NCBI GenBank assembly: GCA_910588435.1 | Contig: CAJUPL010000001.1 | Coordinates: 151,567 to 215,566 of the forward strand | Length of the DNA: 64,000 bases | Direction of reading: 5' to 3' | Origin: an uncultured Eggerthellaceae bacterium | GTDB taxonomy: Bacteria > Actinomycetota > Coriobacteriia > Coriobacteriales > Eggerthellaceae | Notes under the pieces: generated by a model | What the model saw: only the letters and a program-made list of their open reading frames with translations | What the model was told of the DNA's origin: nothing | Databases searched by the model: none | Made by a program: the position numbers and the translations under genes | Shown: in pieces, positions 43,441 through 51,346 of the stretch | Layout of the letters: each line of letters starts with the position of its first letter | How positions within the stretch are numbered: position 1 is the stretch's first letter

Positions 43441-43881
43441 ATGCCTCAAGATGTGAGCATAGCCATCACATCCGATGATCCATCGCTCATCCCTGCATAT
43501 TCACGCGAAGGGGATGCAGGGATGGACCTCAAGGCAGCAGCAGACGCATGCATAGAACCTGGCCAGCGCGCTGTCGTGCCATGCGGCATCAAGGTGGCCA
43601 TTCCTGATGGGTTCGCAGGTCTTGTGATCCCCAGGAGCGGGCTTGCAGCCAAGCACGGCATCACCGTCTTGAATGCTCCAGGACTCATAGACAGCAATTA
43701 CAGAGGCGAGATATGCGCCATACTCATGAACACAGATGCCAACAGCGCATTCAGCATCAGAAAAGGGGATAGGATAGCCCAGCTGCTGGTCATCCCATAT
43801 CCCAAGGTGTCATGGGCAGAAGCCAAGCAGCTTGAGCCCACATTTCGTGGCGAGAGCGGATTCGGGAGCAGTGGTATATAG
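43441..43881 (+). CDS. dut: dUTP diphosphatase
   Basis: dUTPase hydrolyses dUTP to dUMP, keeping uracil out of DNA. The 146-aa product shows all five trimeric dUTPase motifs: GDAGMDLKA, PRSGLAAKHG, NAPGLIDSNYRGEI, KGDRIAQLLV and the C-terminal RGESGFGSSG arm. It starts 3 bases after nrdR and ends 1 base before the next small membrane-protein gene, so it likely shares the NrdR-box promoter. The length is normal. Confidence 0.97.
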   Translation: MPQDVSIAITSDDPSLIPAYSREGDAGMDLKAAADACIEPGQRAVVPCGIKVAIPDGFAGLVIPRSGLAAKHGITVLNAPGLIDSNYRGEICAILMNTDANSAFSIRKGDRIAQLLVIPYPKVSWAEAKQLEPTFRGESGFGSSGI

Positions 43882-43882
43882 C

Positions 43883-44287
43883 ATGGACGAAGAGCAGATA
43901 GCCAGAGAGATACGGACCATACAGACGCTTGGCTCCATAGCCATCATCGCGTCTCCTGTGTCGCTCGTGTTCGGTGGAGTGCTGCTGGCTCTTGCAGCGC
44001 TGATATGCGCCATCGTTGCCAGGATGAAGCTCAATGCCCTGATGGCAAGAGATGTCCTGAGCCAGCCCATAGCCACTATGCTCAAGCGTCAGTCAACAGT
44101 TGGCATAGCTTTGAGCGCAGTGGCCCTGGTGATAGATTCTGTAGCTTTCGCGATGGCATTTGGCACGCTCATGCAAGCCATGCAATCAGGAGACATGTCA
44201 TCCATAAACCAGATGCTCGGGATGGACGCGAACCTGACAGACTCCGCGAACACAGATGCAACGAACACATCCATCTGGGATTCATAA
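43883..44287 (+). CDS. Small integral membrane protein (DUF4190-like), unknown function
   Basis: From ATG 43883 the product is 134 aa with a short acidic head (MDEEQIAREIRTIQTLG), two or three membrane helices (IIASPVSLVFGGVLLALAAL and GIALSAVALVIDSVAFAM among them) and an Asp/Asn/Thr-rich tail with no membrane part. The SPVSLVFGGVLLALAALICA pattern resembles DUF4190-type proteins, which have no known function. It directly follows dut and is ended by a long hairpin at 44323-44360. Confidence 0.7.
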   Translation: MDEEQIAREIRTIQTLGSIAIIASPVSLVFGGVLLALAALICAIVARMKLNALMARDVLSQPIATMLKRQSTVGIALSAVALVIDSVAFAMAFGTLMQAMQSGDMSSINQMLGMDANLTDSANTDATNTSIWDS

Positions 44288-44322
44288 GCACTTGCTCATA
44301 GCTTGCCCAATGATTGAAGCAA

Positions 44323-44360
44323 GTTATGTCAATGTTGAGCGAAGCTCAACTTGACATAAC
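44323..44360. terminator. Long hairpin between convergent genes
   Basis: GTTATGTCAA (44323-44332), a single T bulge, GTTGAGC (44334-44340), GAA loop, GCTCAAC (44344-44350) and TTGACATAAC (44351-44360) form a 17-bp stem with one bulge. It lies between two genes whose 3' ends face each other and so may serve as a bidirectional terminator. Neither side has a proper run of T; ATATATTATC follows on the right. Confidence 0.55.
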
Positions 44361-44376
44361 ATATATTATCGAGGAA

Positions 44377-44811
44377 TCATGCATCAGCAAAAGGATGCCG
44401 CTTGCGCATGCCGCGCCTTGCTGGGATTATCCGAAGCTCATCGAATCTGAGCCCTTGCTTCATGAGGGCAAGCGACACCATCTCACGCCTGGCATCCATC
44501 TCAGAGCGTATCAAAGGCTCATCTAGGCAGACCTCACAAACGATATATGGCTTGTCCTTATCCGGACCCTTGCGAGGCGTCTCATCCTTGCGCACATAGA
44601 ATGCGTTCGTGTGATCCAGCACGAGCCTTGCTGCAACCTCGCTTGACCAAACCTCACGAACCGCTGCAACATATGCTGAGTTGTTCGACCTGACCTTCAA
44701 TGCACTATCAGCATCAGGTATCAGATCTGTCACTAGAGAATCCAGAGAGCTTGATAGATTCCGCAAGGTTCGAGACTTCCTTTCAGCCGAAGACCGATGA
44801 AAAGACCGCAC
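44377..44811 (-). CDS. DUF721/DciA-like protein (tentative)
   Basis: The 144-aa product starts at GTG 44811 after GAGAAGG. Its text SSEVAARLVLDHTNAFYVRKDE followed by a strand IVCEVCLDEPLIRSEMDARRE and LRFDELRIIPARRGMRKRHPF resembles the DUF721/DciA family (a helicase-loader-like protein or Zn-ribbon-less relative), in which W..vG..ia.ht and the pattern of a basic C-terminus recur. DciA genes normally lie near dnaA-recF-gyrB, so the place here next to menA is odd. It is divergent from menA. I am not certain of the family. Confidence 0.45.
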   Translation of the reverse strand: MRSFHRSSAERKSRTLRNLSSSLDSLVTDLIPDADSALKVRSNNSAYVAAVREVWSSEVAARLVLDHTNAFYVRKDETPRKGPDKDKPYIVCEVCLDEPLIRSEMDARREMVSLALMKQGLRFDELRIIPARRGMRKRHPFADA

Positions 44812-44875
44812 ATGCCTTCTCAGATACTATCATCTATTGCTCAAGGGCGGTCATTCCAAGATGGGATCATGACAT

Positions 44876-45793
44876 ATGCGAAAAGCTGCGAAGCAAGGAT
44901 ACTCTCCATTCAGGCCGAAGCATGTCCTCCAGCTTGCGGCACCTCATACTTGGGCAGCTTCTGTCATGCCTGTGCTCTTCTCATGCGTGCTTGTTGTGAG
45001 CGAGCAAGGCTCCGTCTCCTGCTTGATATCCATTGCGCTCTTGGCCATATCCGTCTTGATGCAGTCATCAGTGAACACATTCAATGACTACTTCGATTTC
45101 ATCAGAGGCTTGGATACAGCCTCTGATGCACTTGAATCCGATGACTCAACACTGGCTTATGACAACGTTAACCCAAGATGTGCCCTTATCGCTGCTATAG
45201 CCTTCCTGGTGATGGCATTCGTCATTGGCATCCCCATCATCGTTATCTGTGGATGGATCCCATTGCTGATAGCCATCATTGGCGCGGCCATAGTGGTGCT
45301 CTATTCGGCAGGCCCTCATTCCATATCATCATTGCCCCTTGGAGAGGCTGTGAGCGGACTGGTGATGGGCGGGTTGATACCCTTGGCTTGCATCTTCTGC
45401 CTGACAGGTGAGCTGGACTTCTTCGTCTTGGTGCTATCTCTGCCGTTCATCATAGGGATCGGGCTGATAATGTTCACGAACAACGCTTGTGATGCTGACA
45501 AGGATGACGGCGCTGGCAAGAGGACCATCGCAGTCATCCTAGGCCATGTAAGAACGAAGAAGGCCTATGCAGCTTCTGTGGCGCTGATGGTGATCATCAT
45601 CTGCGTCCTCATTGCCATCTGCTTCCAAGATGCGCTCATGATGATCCCGTTCATATTGCTGGCCTCATGGCCACTCATGAAGGGCCTTCTGAAGAATCCG
45701 CTGATGCCGGAAAGCAGGATAGCTGCAATGGGCCAGGTCATATCGCTGAATGTATGCATGGGCGCTCTCTATTGCATGTGCATCGTGTTTTGA
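44876..45793 (+). CDS. menA: MenA-type prenyltransferase (1,4-dihydroxy-2-naphthoate)
   Basis: MenA attaches a polyprenyl chain to DHNA, making demethylmenaquinone. The 305-aa product has eight or nine membrane helices and both Asp-rich prenyl-diphosphate motifs: NTFNDYFDFIRGLDTA (about 66-81) and NNACDADKDDGAGKRT (about 200-215). UbiA superfamily membership is clear; MenA rather than UbiA is chosen by the NDYxD text and the Gram-positive setting. It ends 5 bases from the convergent gluQ gene. No other menaquinone genes are in the window. Confidence 0.9.
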   Translation: MRKAAKQGYSPFRPKHVLQLAAPHTWAASVMPVLFSCVLVVSEQGSVSCLISIALLAISVLMQSSVNTFNDYFDFIRGLDTASDALESDDSTLAYDNVNPRCALIAAIAFLVMAFVIGIPIIVICGWIPLLIAIIGAAIVVLYSAGPHSISSLPLGEAVSGLVMGGLIPLACIFCLTGELDFFVLVLSLPFIIGIGLIMFTNNACDADKDDGAGKRTIAVILGHVRTKKAYAASVALMVIIICVLIAICFQDALMMIPFILLASWPLMKGLLKNPLMPESRIAAMGQVISLNVCMGALYCMCIVF

Positions 45794-45798
45794 GGATG

Positions 45799-46728
45799 TC
45801 ATTCCCAAGGGATGGATATCTTGCCCTTCCAGGCTTCTGAGAGCTTCGACATATCGAACGACTTCAGGAGGTCTTCAGGAGACGCTGGCGCATCCTCGGG
45901 CTGCATCCCAGTGATGTATGCGATATGCCCTATGATCCCTTCAGGTGATCCGAAGCGCTCCAACATCTGCTCCATGGAGGCATCGGCATCCCTCTTGGCA
46001 AGCCGACGTCCGCTCTTGGATACCAGGAGTGGCACGTGCGCATATTCCGGATGCGGATTGCCAAGCAAGCTCTGGAGATATATCTGCTGCGGAGTTGAGC
46101 TCAATAGGTCTATCCCGCGCACCACTGATGTGACTCCTTGCGCAGCATCGTCAACCACCACAGCAAGCTGATACGCGAAGGCTCCATCCTTTCGCTTGAT
46201 GATGAAATCTCCGCATTCTGTTGCAAGATCCATGGAGCATTGCCCCTGCAGAGCGTCTGAGAAGCTCACCTGCTCATCAGGGACAGATATCCGCCAAGCA
46301 GGCTCATCCTCTGCTGCCATCCTATCTTGCGCCTCAGAAGCGCTCAGACGCTTGCATGTACCAGGATAGACACGCTTCTCTCCGAAGTGTGGCGCAGATG
46401 CCGCTGCAAGGTCAGCTCTGGTGCAGAAGCATGGATAGATATCCACCCTCTGAGCCAAGGCCTCATAGGCCTCTTCATAAGCACCATCTCTATCATGCTG
46501 ATAGAAGGGTCCCTCATCCCACGTGAGCCCCAAGCGCTCAAGATCGCTCATGACGCCGTCCGCGAAATATCGCTTCGACCTCTCAGGGTCTAGGTCCTCT
46601 ATCCTCAAGACCATGCTCCCACCGATGGACTTCACGGTGAGCCAAGCCATCAGATAGGCGAAGATGTTCCCGGCGTGCAGCTTGCCTGTGGGGGATGGAG
46701 CGAACCTTCCCTTTATAGGTAAGGTCAT
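45799..46728 (-). CDS. gluQ: Glutamyl-Q tRNA(Asp) synthetase
   Basis: GluQRS attaches glutamate to the queuosine base of tRNA-Asp. The 309-aa product is a truncated glutamyl-tRNA synthetase catalytic core: RFAPSPTGKLHAGN (HIGH-like), RIEDLDPERSK, the zinc CxC (YPCFCTRAD with YPGTCK), and KSGRRLAKRD in place of KMSKS. There is no anticodon-binding domain, as expected. It begins inside the paaK1 stop (ATGA), so it closes the leftward operon. Presence of Gln-tRNA activity implies queuosine in this organism, an inference. Confidence 0.93.
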   Translation of the reverse strand: MTLPIKGRFAPSPTGKLHAGNIFAYLMAWLTVKSIGGSMVLRIEDLDPERSKRYFADGVMSDLERLGLTWDEGPFYQHDRDGAYEEAYEALAQRVDIYPCFCTRADLAAASAPHFGEKRVYPGTCKRLSASEAQDRMAAEDEPAWRISVPDEQVSFSDALQGQCSMDLATECGDFIIKRKDGAFAYQLAVVVDDAAQGVTSVVRGIDLLSSTPQQIYLQSLLGNPHPEYAHVPLLVSKSGRRLAKRDADASMEQMLERFGSPEGIIGHIAYITGMQPEDAPASPEDLLKSFDMSKLSEAWKGKISIPWE

Positions 46729-48095
46729 CTCCTGTCATCCACGTGCTTGGCCTTGCCCGCTGTGCGCTGGATGCCACCAGGCTCCATCAGCTGCACCTTG
46801 ACGCCAACTAGCAGGACGCCCTTCAGCTTCTCTTCTATCTTCTTGCGAATAGCATCCATCTCTTGGAACGAATCCGAGAAGGCCTCTGGCCGGATCTCAG
46901 TCTGAACCGTAAGAGAATCCATCCCATTCACCGTCTCCACGATGATGTGGTAATGCGGTGTGACCTCTTCTATGCCAGTGAGCACGTCCTCTATCTGTGA
47001 CGGGAAGACATTCGTGCCACGGATGATGAGCATGTCATCGCACCTTGAGCGCACCTTGTCCATGCGCGCATGTGTGCGGCCGCATTCGCAAGGCTCCTTG
47101 GTTACGCGGGTGAGATCATGGGTCCTATAGCGAAGCACTGGTATGGCTTGCTTATCAAGTGGAGTGAGCACCAGCTCCCCCATCTCCCCTTCTGCAACCG
47201 GCTCCCCTGTGTCAGGGTCAACGACCTCCCAGAGGAAATGATCCTCCGCTATATGCTGTTGATCCCTAGAGGCTAGGCATTCGCCAGACACTCCAGGCCC
47301 CATGACCTCAGTGAGCCCGTAGTTGTCTGTGCATACGATGTGCATGCGGCTCTCTATCTCAGCCTTTAGCCCTGGCGGGCAAGGCTCACCGCCGAATAGG
47401 CCGATCCTCAAGGGAGATGACTCCCAGTCATAGCCCATCTCCTCGCCCACTTCGCATATGTGCATAGCATACGAAGGCGTAGCGATGAGGACGGTGGTGC
47501 CATAGTCCTCTATCATCTGGATATGGCGCTCAGTGTTGCCGCTACCTGCTGGGATCATGGTGCAACCGAGCTTCTGCAGCCCGTAATGGAGACCGAATCC
47601 ACCTGTGAACATGCCATACCCGAATGCCATCTGAGCATTGTCAGATGGCATGACGCCAGCCATCTGCACCAAGCGCGCTATGCAGTCAGACCACACATCC
47701 ATGTCTGAGTCCGTATATCCCACCACGATGGGCTTTCCGGTGGTGCCAGAACTTGCGTGAAGCTCACGAACCTGATCGAGGTCAACAGCGAACAAGCCAT
47801 AGGGGTAAGTGTCACGAAGCGCCGACTTGTCAGTGAATGGAAGCAAGCGAACGTCCTCAAGGCTCTTGATGTCATCCGGGTTCACATGAGCCTGATCCAT
47901 GAGGTCTCTGTAATACTGCACGTTCTCATACGTGTACTTGACCTGGCGCTTCAGCTTCTCAAGCTGTAGGGCCTCTATGTATTCCCTGCTAGCGCATTCG
48001 ATCTGCTCGTCAAAGATGGGAAGCTGATCGAATGCCCCATCCTTGGCCGCGCGCAGAGCCTCGCCCTTGCGCGAGATATCATAGGTATGCAACAA
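46725..48095 (-). CDS. paaK: Phenylacetate-CoA ligase (copy 1)
   Basis: PaaK-type AMP-forming ligases join aryl-acetates to CoA. The 456-aa product has the adenylation motif SSGTTGKPIVVGYTDSD (about 115-131), TDNYGLTEVMGPG, YRTHDLT and the C-terminal RSRCDDMLIIRGTNVFPSQIE with the catalytic-lysine domain (QRTAGKAKHVDDRR end). It is next to an ACT-domain gene and iorBA and shares its overlap with gluQ. In anaerobes such ligases work with indolepyruvate oxidoreductase in aromatic amino acid breakdown. A second, diverged copy is at 53.2-54.5 kb. Confidence 0.9.
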   Translation of the reverse strand: MLHTYDISRKGEALRAAKDGAFDQLPIFDEQIECASREYIEALQLEKLKRQVKYTYENVQYYRDLMDQAHVNPDDIKSLEDVRLLPFTDKSALRDTYPYGLFAVDLDQVRELHASSGTTGKPIVVGYTDSDMDVWSDCIARLVQMAGVMPSDNAQMAFGYGMFTGGFGLHYGLQKLGCTMIPAGSGNTERHIQMIEDYGTTVLIATPSYAMHICEVGEEMGYDWESSPLRIGLFGGEPCPPGLKAEIESRMHIVCTDNYGLTEVMGPGVSGECLASRDQQHIAEDHFLWEVVDPDTGEPVAEGEMGELVLTPLDKQAIPVLRYRTHDLTRVTKEPCECGRTHARMDKVRSRCDDMLIIRGTNVFPSQIEDVLTGIEEVTPHYHIIVETVNGMDSLTVQTEIRPEAFSDSFQEMDAIRKKIEEKLKGVLLVGVKVQLMEPGGIQRTAGKAKHVDDRR

Positions 48096-48108
48096 AGCTC
48101 ACACTCCC

Positions 48109-48528
48109 TTAAGCAACTGATGGGATCTTGGAGAGGCTGACGAACTCATATCCTGCTGCTGAGAGCGCGTCAGCGGCCTTACCCTCGTCATCGCATTTGA
48201 GGACGATGTAGGTTGAGATCATCGAATAGCTATATGAGATGTTCACGCCTGACTCTGAGAGCACCTTCATGACGCGAGCAAGCTCACCAGGCGCATCATC
48301 AAGGCAGAGGCAGAGGACATCCGTCTCTGCGTGGGCAACACCCTCCCCTTCCAGCACGTTCAGGGCCGAAGGAACATCATCCACGATGAATCTGGCTATC
48401 CCGTAATCCCCCGTATCAGATACAGAGTAGCCGCGTACGCTCACGTTCGCGCTCTCAAAGAGAGCCAATATGCGAGCTAGATGCCCTGGACTGCTCTGCA
48501 AGAAGGCGCTTATCTGCTTGACTGACAT
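48109..48528 (-). CDS. Tandem ACT-domain protein (copy 1)
   Basis: The 139-aa product consists of two ACT domains in a row (ISAFLQSSPGHLARILALFE, then LCLCLDDAPGELARVMKVLSE). ACT domains bind amino acids and regulate metabolic enzymes. Stand-alone double-ACT proteins next to PaaK and IorAB are common and are thought to sense aromatic or branched amino acids; the ligand is not known here. It is 13 bases upstream of paaK1 and 9 bases downstream of iorB. Confidence 0.85.
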   Translation of the reverse strand: MSVKQISAFLQSSPGHLARILALFESANVSVRGYSVSDTGDYGIARFIVDDVPSALNVLEGEGVAHAETDVLCLCLDDAPGELARVMKVLSESGVNISYSYSMISTYIVLKCDDEGKAADALSAAGYEFVSLSKIPSVA

Positions 48529-48537
48529 GATCTTTCG

Positions 48538-49119
48538 CTACCTCCCGCGCTTCTCATCCGCGAATGCCCTACCGGCCTTGAAGGCTTCTATGTTCATATC
48601 CACCGTCTTAGGAGGAACGTTCGCTCTGACGGCGCCTATCCATGCATCCTCTGAGAGGTCCATCACAGTGGAGACGGCGCCGAGCATGACCACGTTCGCA
48701 CACTTCGCGCTACCAACCTCACGGGCTGTAGCCTCAGCTGGCACGAGCAGAGCGTCTGCTGCATCTAGGATGCCATCCATGTCACAGGGCATCTGCGCCT
48801 TGCCTGTGAGAACGGCTCCAGGCTTGATCACCTCGTCGTTGACAATGAGCTTGCCACCGCGCTTGAGAGCTGGCAAGCTCCTCAGGGCCTCTAGCTCATC
48901 GAAGGAGACGACTATATCAGCCTCTCCATCACCTACCACCATGGAATGGACCTCATCACCGAAGGTCACCATGGTAGAAACAGCGCCTCCACGCTGAGCC
49001 ATGCCATGGATCTCAGAGACCTTCACATCAAGCCCTTCGGTCATGGCTGCTTCTGCGATGACGTGAGCGGCAAGGATGGTCCCTTGGCCGCCCACGCCGC
49101 TGAGTAGCATCTTGGTCAT
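48538..49119 (-). CDS. iorB: Indolepyruvate:ferredoxin oxidoreductase beta subunit
   Basis: IorB pairs with IorA to oxidise arylpyruvates to aryl-acetyl-CoA with ferredoxin as acceptor. From ATG 49119 the 193-aa product carries the gamma-domain motif LLSGVGGQGTILAAHVIAEAA, IHGMAQRGGAV and FVSFDELEALR-like text (VVSFDELEALRSLP). A longer frame upstream reaches into iorA and is not used. It ends 9 bases before the ACT gene. Confidence 0.93.
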   Translation of the reverse strand: MTKMLLSGVGGQGTILAAHVIAEAAMTEGLDVKVSEIHGMAQRGGAVSTMVTFGDEVHSMVVGDGEADIVVSFDELEALRSLPALKRGGKLIVNDEVIKPGAVLTGKAQMPCDMDGILDAADALLVPAEATAREVGSAKCANVVMLGAVSTVMDLSEDAWIGAVRANVPPKTVDMNIEAFKAGRAFADEKRGR

Positions 49120-49127
49120 ATCAACCC

Positions 49128-50879
49128 CTAACGGATGATCGCATCGAAGCGGCAATATTGAGCGCACTGACCGCAACCTATGCACATATCGGTGTCTATG
49201 TATGAGAGCCCATTCTCAGGGTATCTTCCAATGGCCGGGCACCCCAGCGTCAGGCAGACGCCGCACCCGGTGCATGAAGCGATGTAATAGGGCTCGAGGC
49301 GCTTGCGCTCCAGCAGCACGCAGGGACTCTTGAAGATGAGCACGCTCAAGGACGTCCTGTCAGAGATAGCTGTTTTGATGGCGCTCCTCACAGCCTGCAT
49401 GTCATTCGGGTCTATGACGCTCAAATCATCTATCCCCAATGATCTGACAACGGCTGCAAGGTCAAGCTCTTGAGCGCCTTCGCCTTGGAGCGCTTGGCCG
49501 TTGAAGGGATTGCCCTGGCGTCCGGTCATGGCTGTAGTCCTGTTATCCAGGATGCAGACGAGCCCTGCACCTGAGTTGTACGCCGTGGTCATGAGCGAGC
49601 TCAAACCAGAATGGGCGAACGTGGAATCTCCTATGACAGCAGCTACGGGACGAGCAGACTCAGGCCCTAGCGCTAGCTCCATGCCATGCGCCATGGATAT
49701 GGAGGCACCCATGTCAACGCATGCATCCATTGCAGAGAGCGGCGGAAGCGCACCTAGGGTATAGCAGCCTATGTCTCCACAGACGATGGCCTTCACGCGA
49801 GAGAGCTCCTTGAAGACCAGCCTATGCGGGCACCCCGGGCACAGCGCGGGCGGCCGCGCAGGAAGGTCCTCTATGGGAGATGCCGCTTCTGGGACATGAG
49901 TCCCGAAGCCCATCCTTATCAGATTCGGCGATAGCTCACCGTATGAGGGCAGCCCATTCGGCACGTCTTGGACGCTGACCCCCAAGGCGCTCACGGCATC
50001 ATGGAGATAGGTTGAAGCCTCCTCTATCACGTACACGTTACGGACAGAGTCAGCAAATACCCTCACCCTCTCCTCAGGGAGCGGCCATGTCATGCCAAGC
50101 TTCAGCACAGACGCATTCGGCAACGCCTCTATCACATGCTGATATGCAGCACCAGAGCAGATGATGCCCACATCTGGGTCTCTTATCACGGATTCGTTCA
50201 AAGCGGACTCATCAGCCCATGACATGAGGGATGCACGCCTCTCTATCTGAGTGAGCCGCCTGCCCTTTGCATACAGCGGCATCATCACCCACTTGGAGGC
50301 ATCGCTTTCGAACTCAGCTGACTCCTTCGGGCTGCTTGGCGCTGAGGGCTCAACAGGGCACTTCGTATGCGATATGCGAACCGTTGACCTGACCATGACG
50401 GGCACATCGAACTGCTCAGAGAGCTCATAAGCGCACCTGGTGAAGTCATATGCCTCTTGCGAATCTGCCGGATCCAGCATGGGGATCTGCGCTGCTTCTG
50501 CATACCAATGCGAATCCTGCTCGTTCTGAGAGGAATGCATCCCCGGGTCATCTGCGCAGAGCATGACAAGGCCGCCACCAACGCCTGTATATGAAGATGT
50601 GAAAAGAGGATCAGCAGCAACGTTCACGCCCACATGCTTCATAGTGCAGAGGCACCTTGCTCCCGCAGCAGAAGCGCCCAGGGCAACCTCAAGAGCCACC
50701 TTCTCATTCGTGCACCATTCAGCATGGACATCATCGAACAGAGCGAACGCTTCCAAAGTCTCGGTTGATGGCGTGCCGGGATATCCCGTCCCAATGGATG
50801 CGCCTGCGTCATGCGCCGCTAGCGCAACAGCCTCATTTCCAGAAAGAAGCTCTCTCACTTGCCCCTCACTCCCCTTCAT
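49128..50879 (-). CDS. iorA: Indolepyruvate:ferredoxin oxidoreductase alpha subunit
   Basis: IorA holds the thiamine diphosphate site and iron-sulfur centres. The product (583 aa from ATG 50879; the frame runs 16 codons further) starts ELLSGNEAVALAAHDAG with GYPGTPSTE, has the TPP-binding GDSTFAHSGLSSLM with LDNRTTAMTGRQ, and ends with a two-[4Fe-4S] ferredoxin domain (CTGCGVCLTLGC, CIGCGQCAQYC). The first cluster's last cysteine spacing is unusual (CxxCxxCxxxxC), as typical of IorA. The start overlaps the FHA gene by 14 bases. Enzymes of this class feed reduced ferredoxin to hydrogenases. Confidence 0.95.
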   Translation of the reverse strand: MKGSEGQVRELLSGNEAVALAAHDAGASIGTGYPGTPSTETLEAFALFDDVHAEWCTNEKVALEVALGASAAGARCLCTMKHVGVNVAADPLFTSSYTGVGGGLVMLCADDPGMHSSQNEQDSHWYAEAAQIPMLDPADSQEAYDFTRCAYELSEQFDVPVMVRSTVRISHTKCPVEPSAPSSPKESAEFESDASKWVMMPLYAKGRRLTQIERRASLMSWADESALNESVIRDPDVGIICSGAAYQHVIEALPNASVLKLGMTWPLPEERVRVFADSVRNVYVIEEASTYLHDAVSALGVSVQDVPNGLPSYGELSPNLIRMGFGTHVPEAASPIEDLPARPPALCPGCPHRLVFKELSRVKAIVCGDIGCYTLGALPPLSAMDACVDMGASISMAHGMELALGPESARPVAAVIGDSTFAHSGLSSLMTTAYNSGAGLVCILDNRTTAMTGRQGNPFNGQALQGEGAQELDLAAVVRSLGIDDLSVIDPNDMQAVRSAIKTAISDRTSLSVLIFKSPCVLLERKRLEPYYIASCTGCGVCLTLGCPAIGRYPENGLSYIDTDMCIGCGQCAQYCRFDAIIR

Positions 50880-51309
50880 CGAACACGAAGCCGAAGCGGC
50901 CGATCTGCACGAAGTCATCTTGCTCAAGCGCCTTCTGCGTGACAGAGGCGTTGTTCACCCACACACCGTTGAACGACTGCTCATCGCGGATGACATATGC
51001 ACCTGAGGTTGCATCTATGGTTGCGTGCAGCCTTGAGACGGTCATATCGTTCAAGAAGATGTCCAACTGAGGATCGCGGCCGATGGTGGTCATCTCCGGA
51101 TTCACCTTGTACTCCGCTCCCCTTTGTGGCCCACGCACCATCCTCAAGACCGGCTCTGCATGAGATTCTTGAGCGTGCTGATCCATCTTCTCAGGTGCTG
51201 CTAGCGGCGAGAAGCTCTGGGTGGTTCCCAAGAGCTTGAATCCACATACCTGACAGGCAGCTTGCCCTGGTTGCAGCGGAGATTGGCATATGGGGCATGA
51301 ATCATGCAT
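50866..51309 (-). CDS. Zinc-ribbon FHA-domain protein
   Basis: The 147-aa product combines an N-terminal zinc ribbon (CPICQSPLQPGQAACQVCG) with a C-terminal FHA domain (about 60-145: TTIGRDPQLDIFLND, VSRLHATI, SFNGVWVNN). FHA domains bind phosphothreonine, mostly from Ser/Thr kinases of the PknB type. The PASTA protein at 16.8 kb has the same kind of zinc-ribbon head. It sits between dacA and iorA on one transcript, overlapping iorA, a context that does not explain its role. Confidence 0.88.
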   Translation of the reverse strand: MHDSCPICQSPLQPGQAACQVCGFKLLGTTQSFSPLAAPEKMDQHAQESHAEPVLRMVRGPQRGAEYKVNPEMTTIGRDPQLDIFLNDMTVSRLHATIDATSGAYVIRDEQSFNGVWVNNASVTQKALEQDDFVQIGRFGFVFDEGE

Positions 51310-51346
51310 CAGTTCTGGATCCCTTCGATCAGGCCCTCAGAGGACG

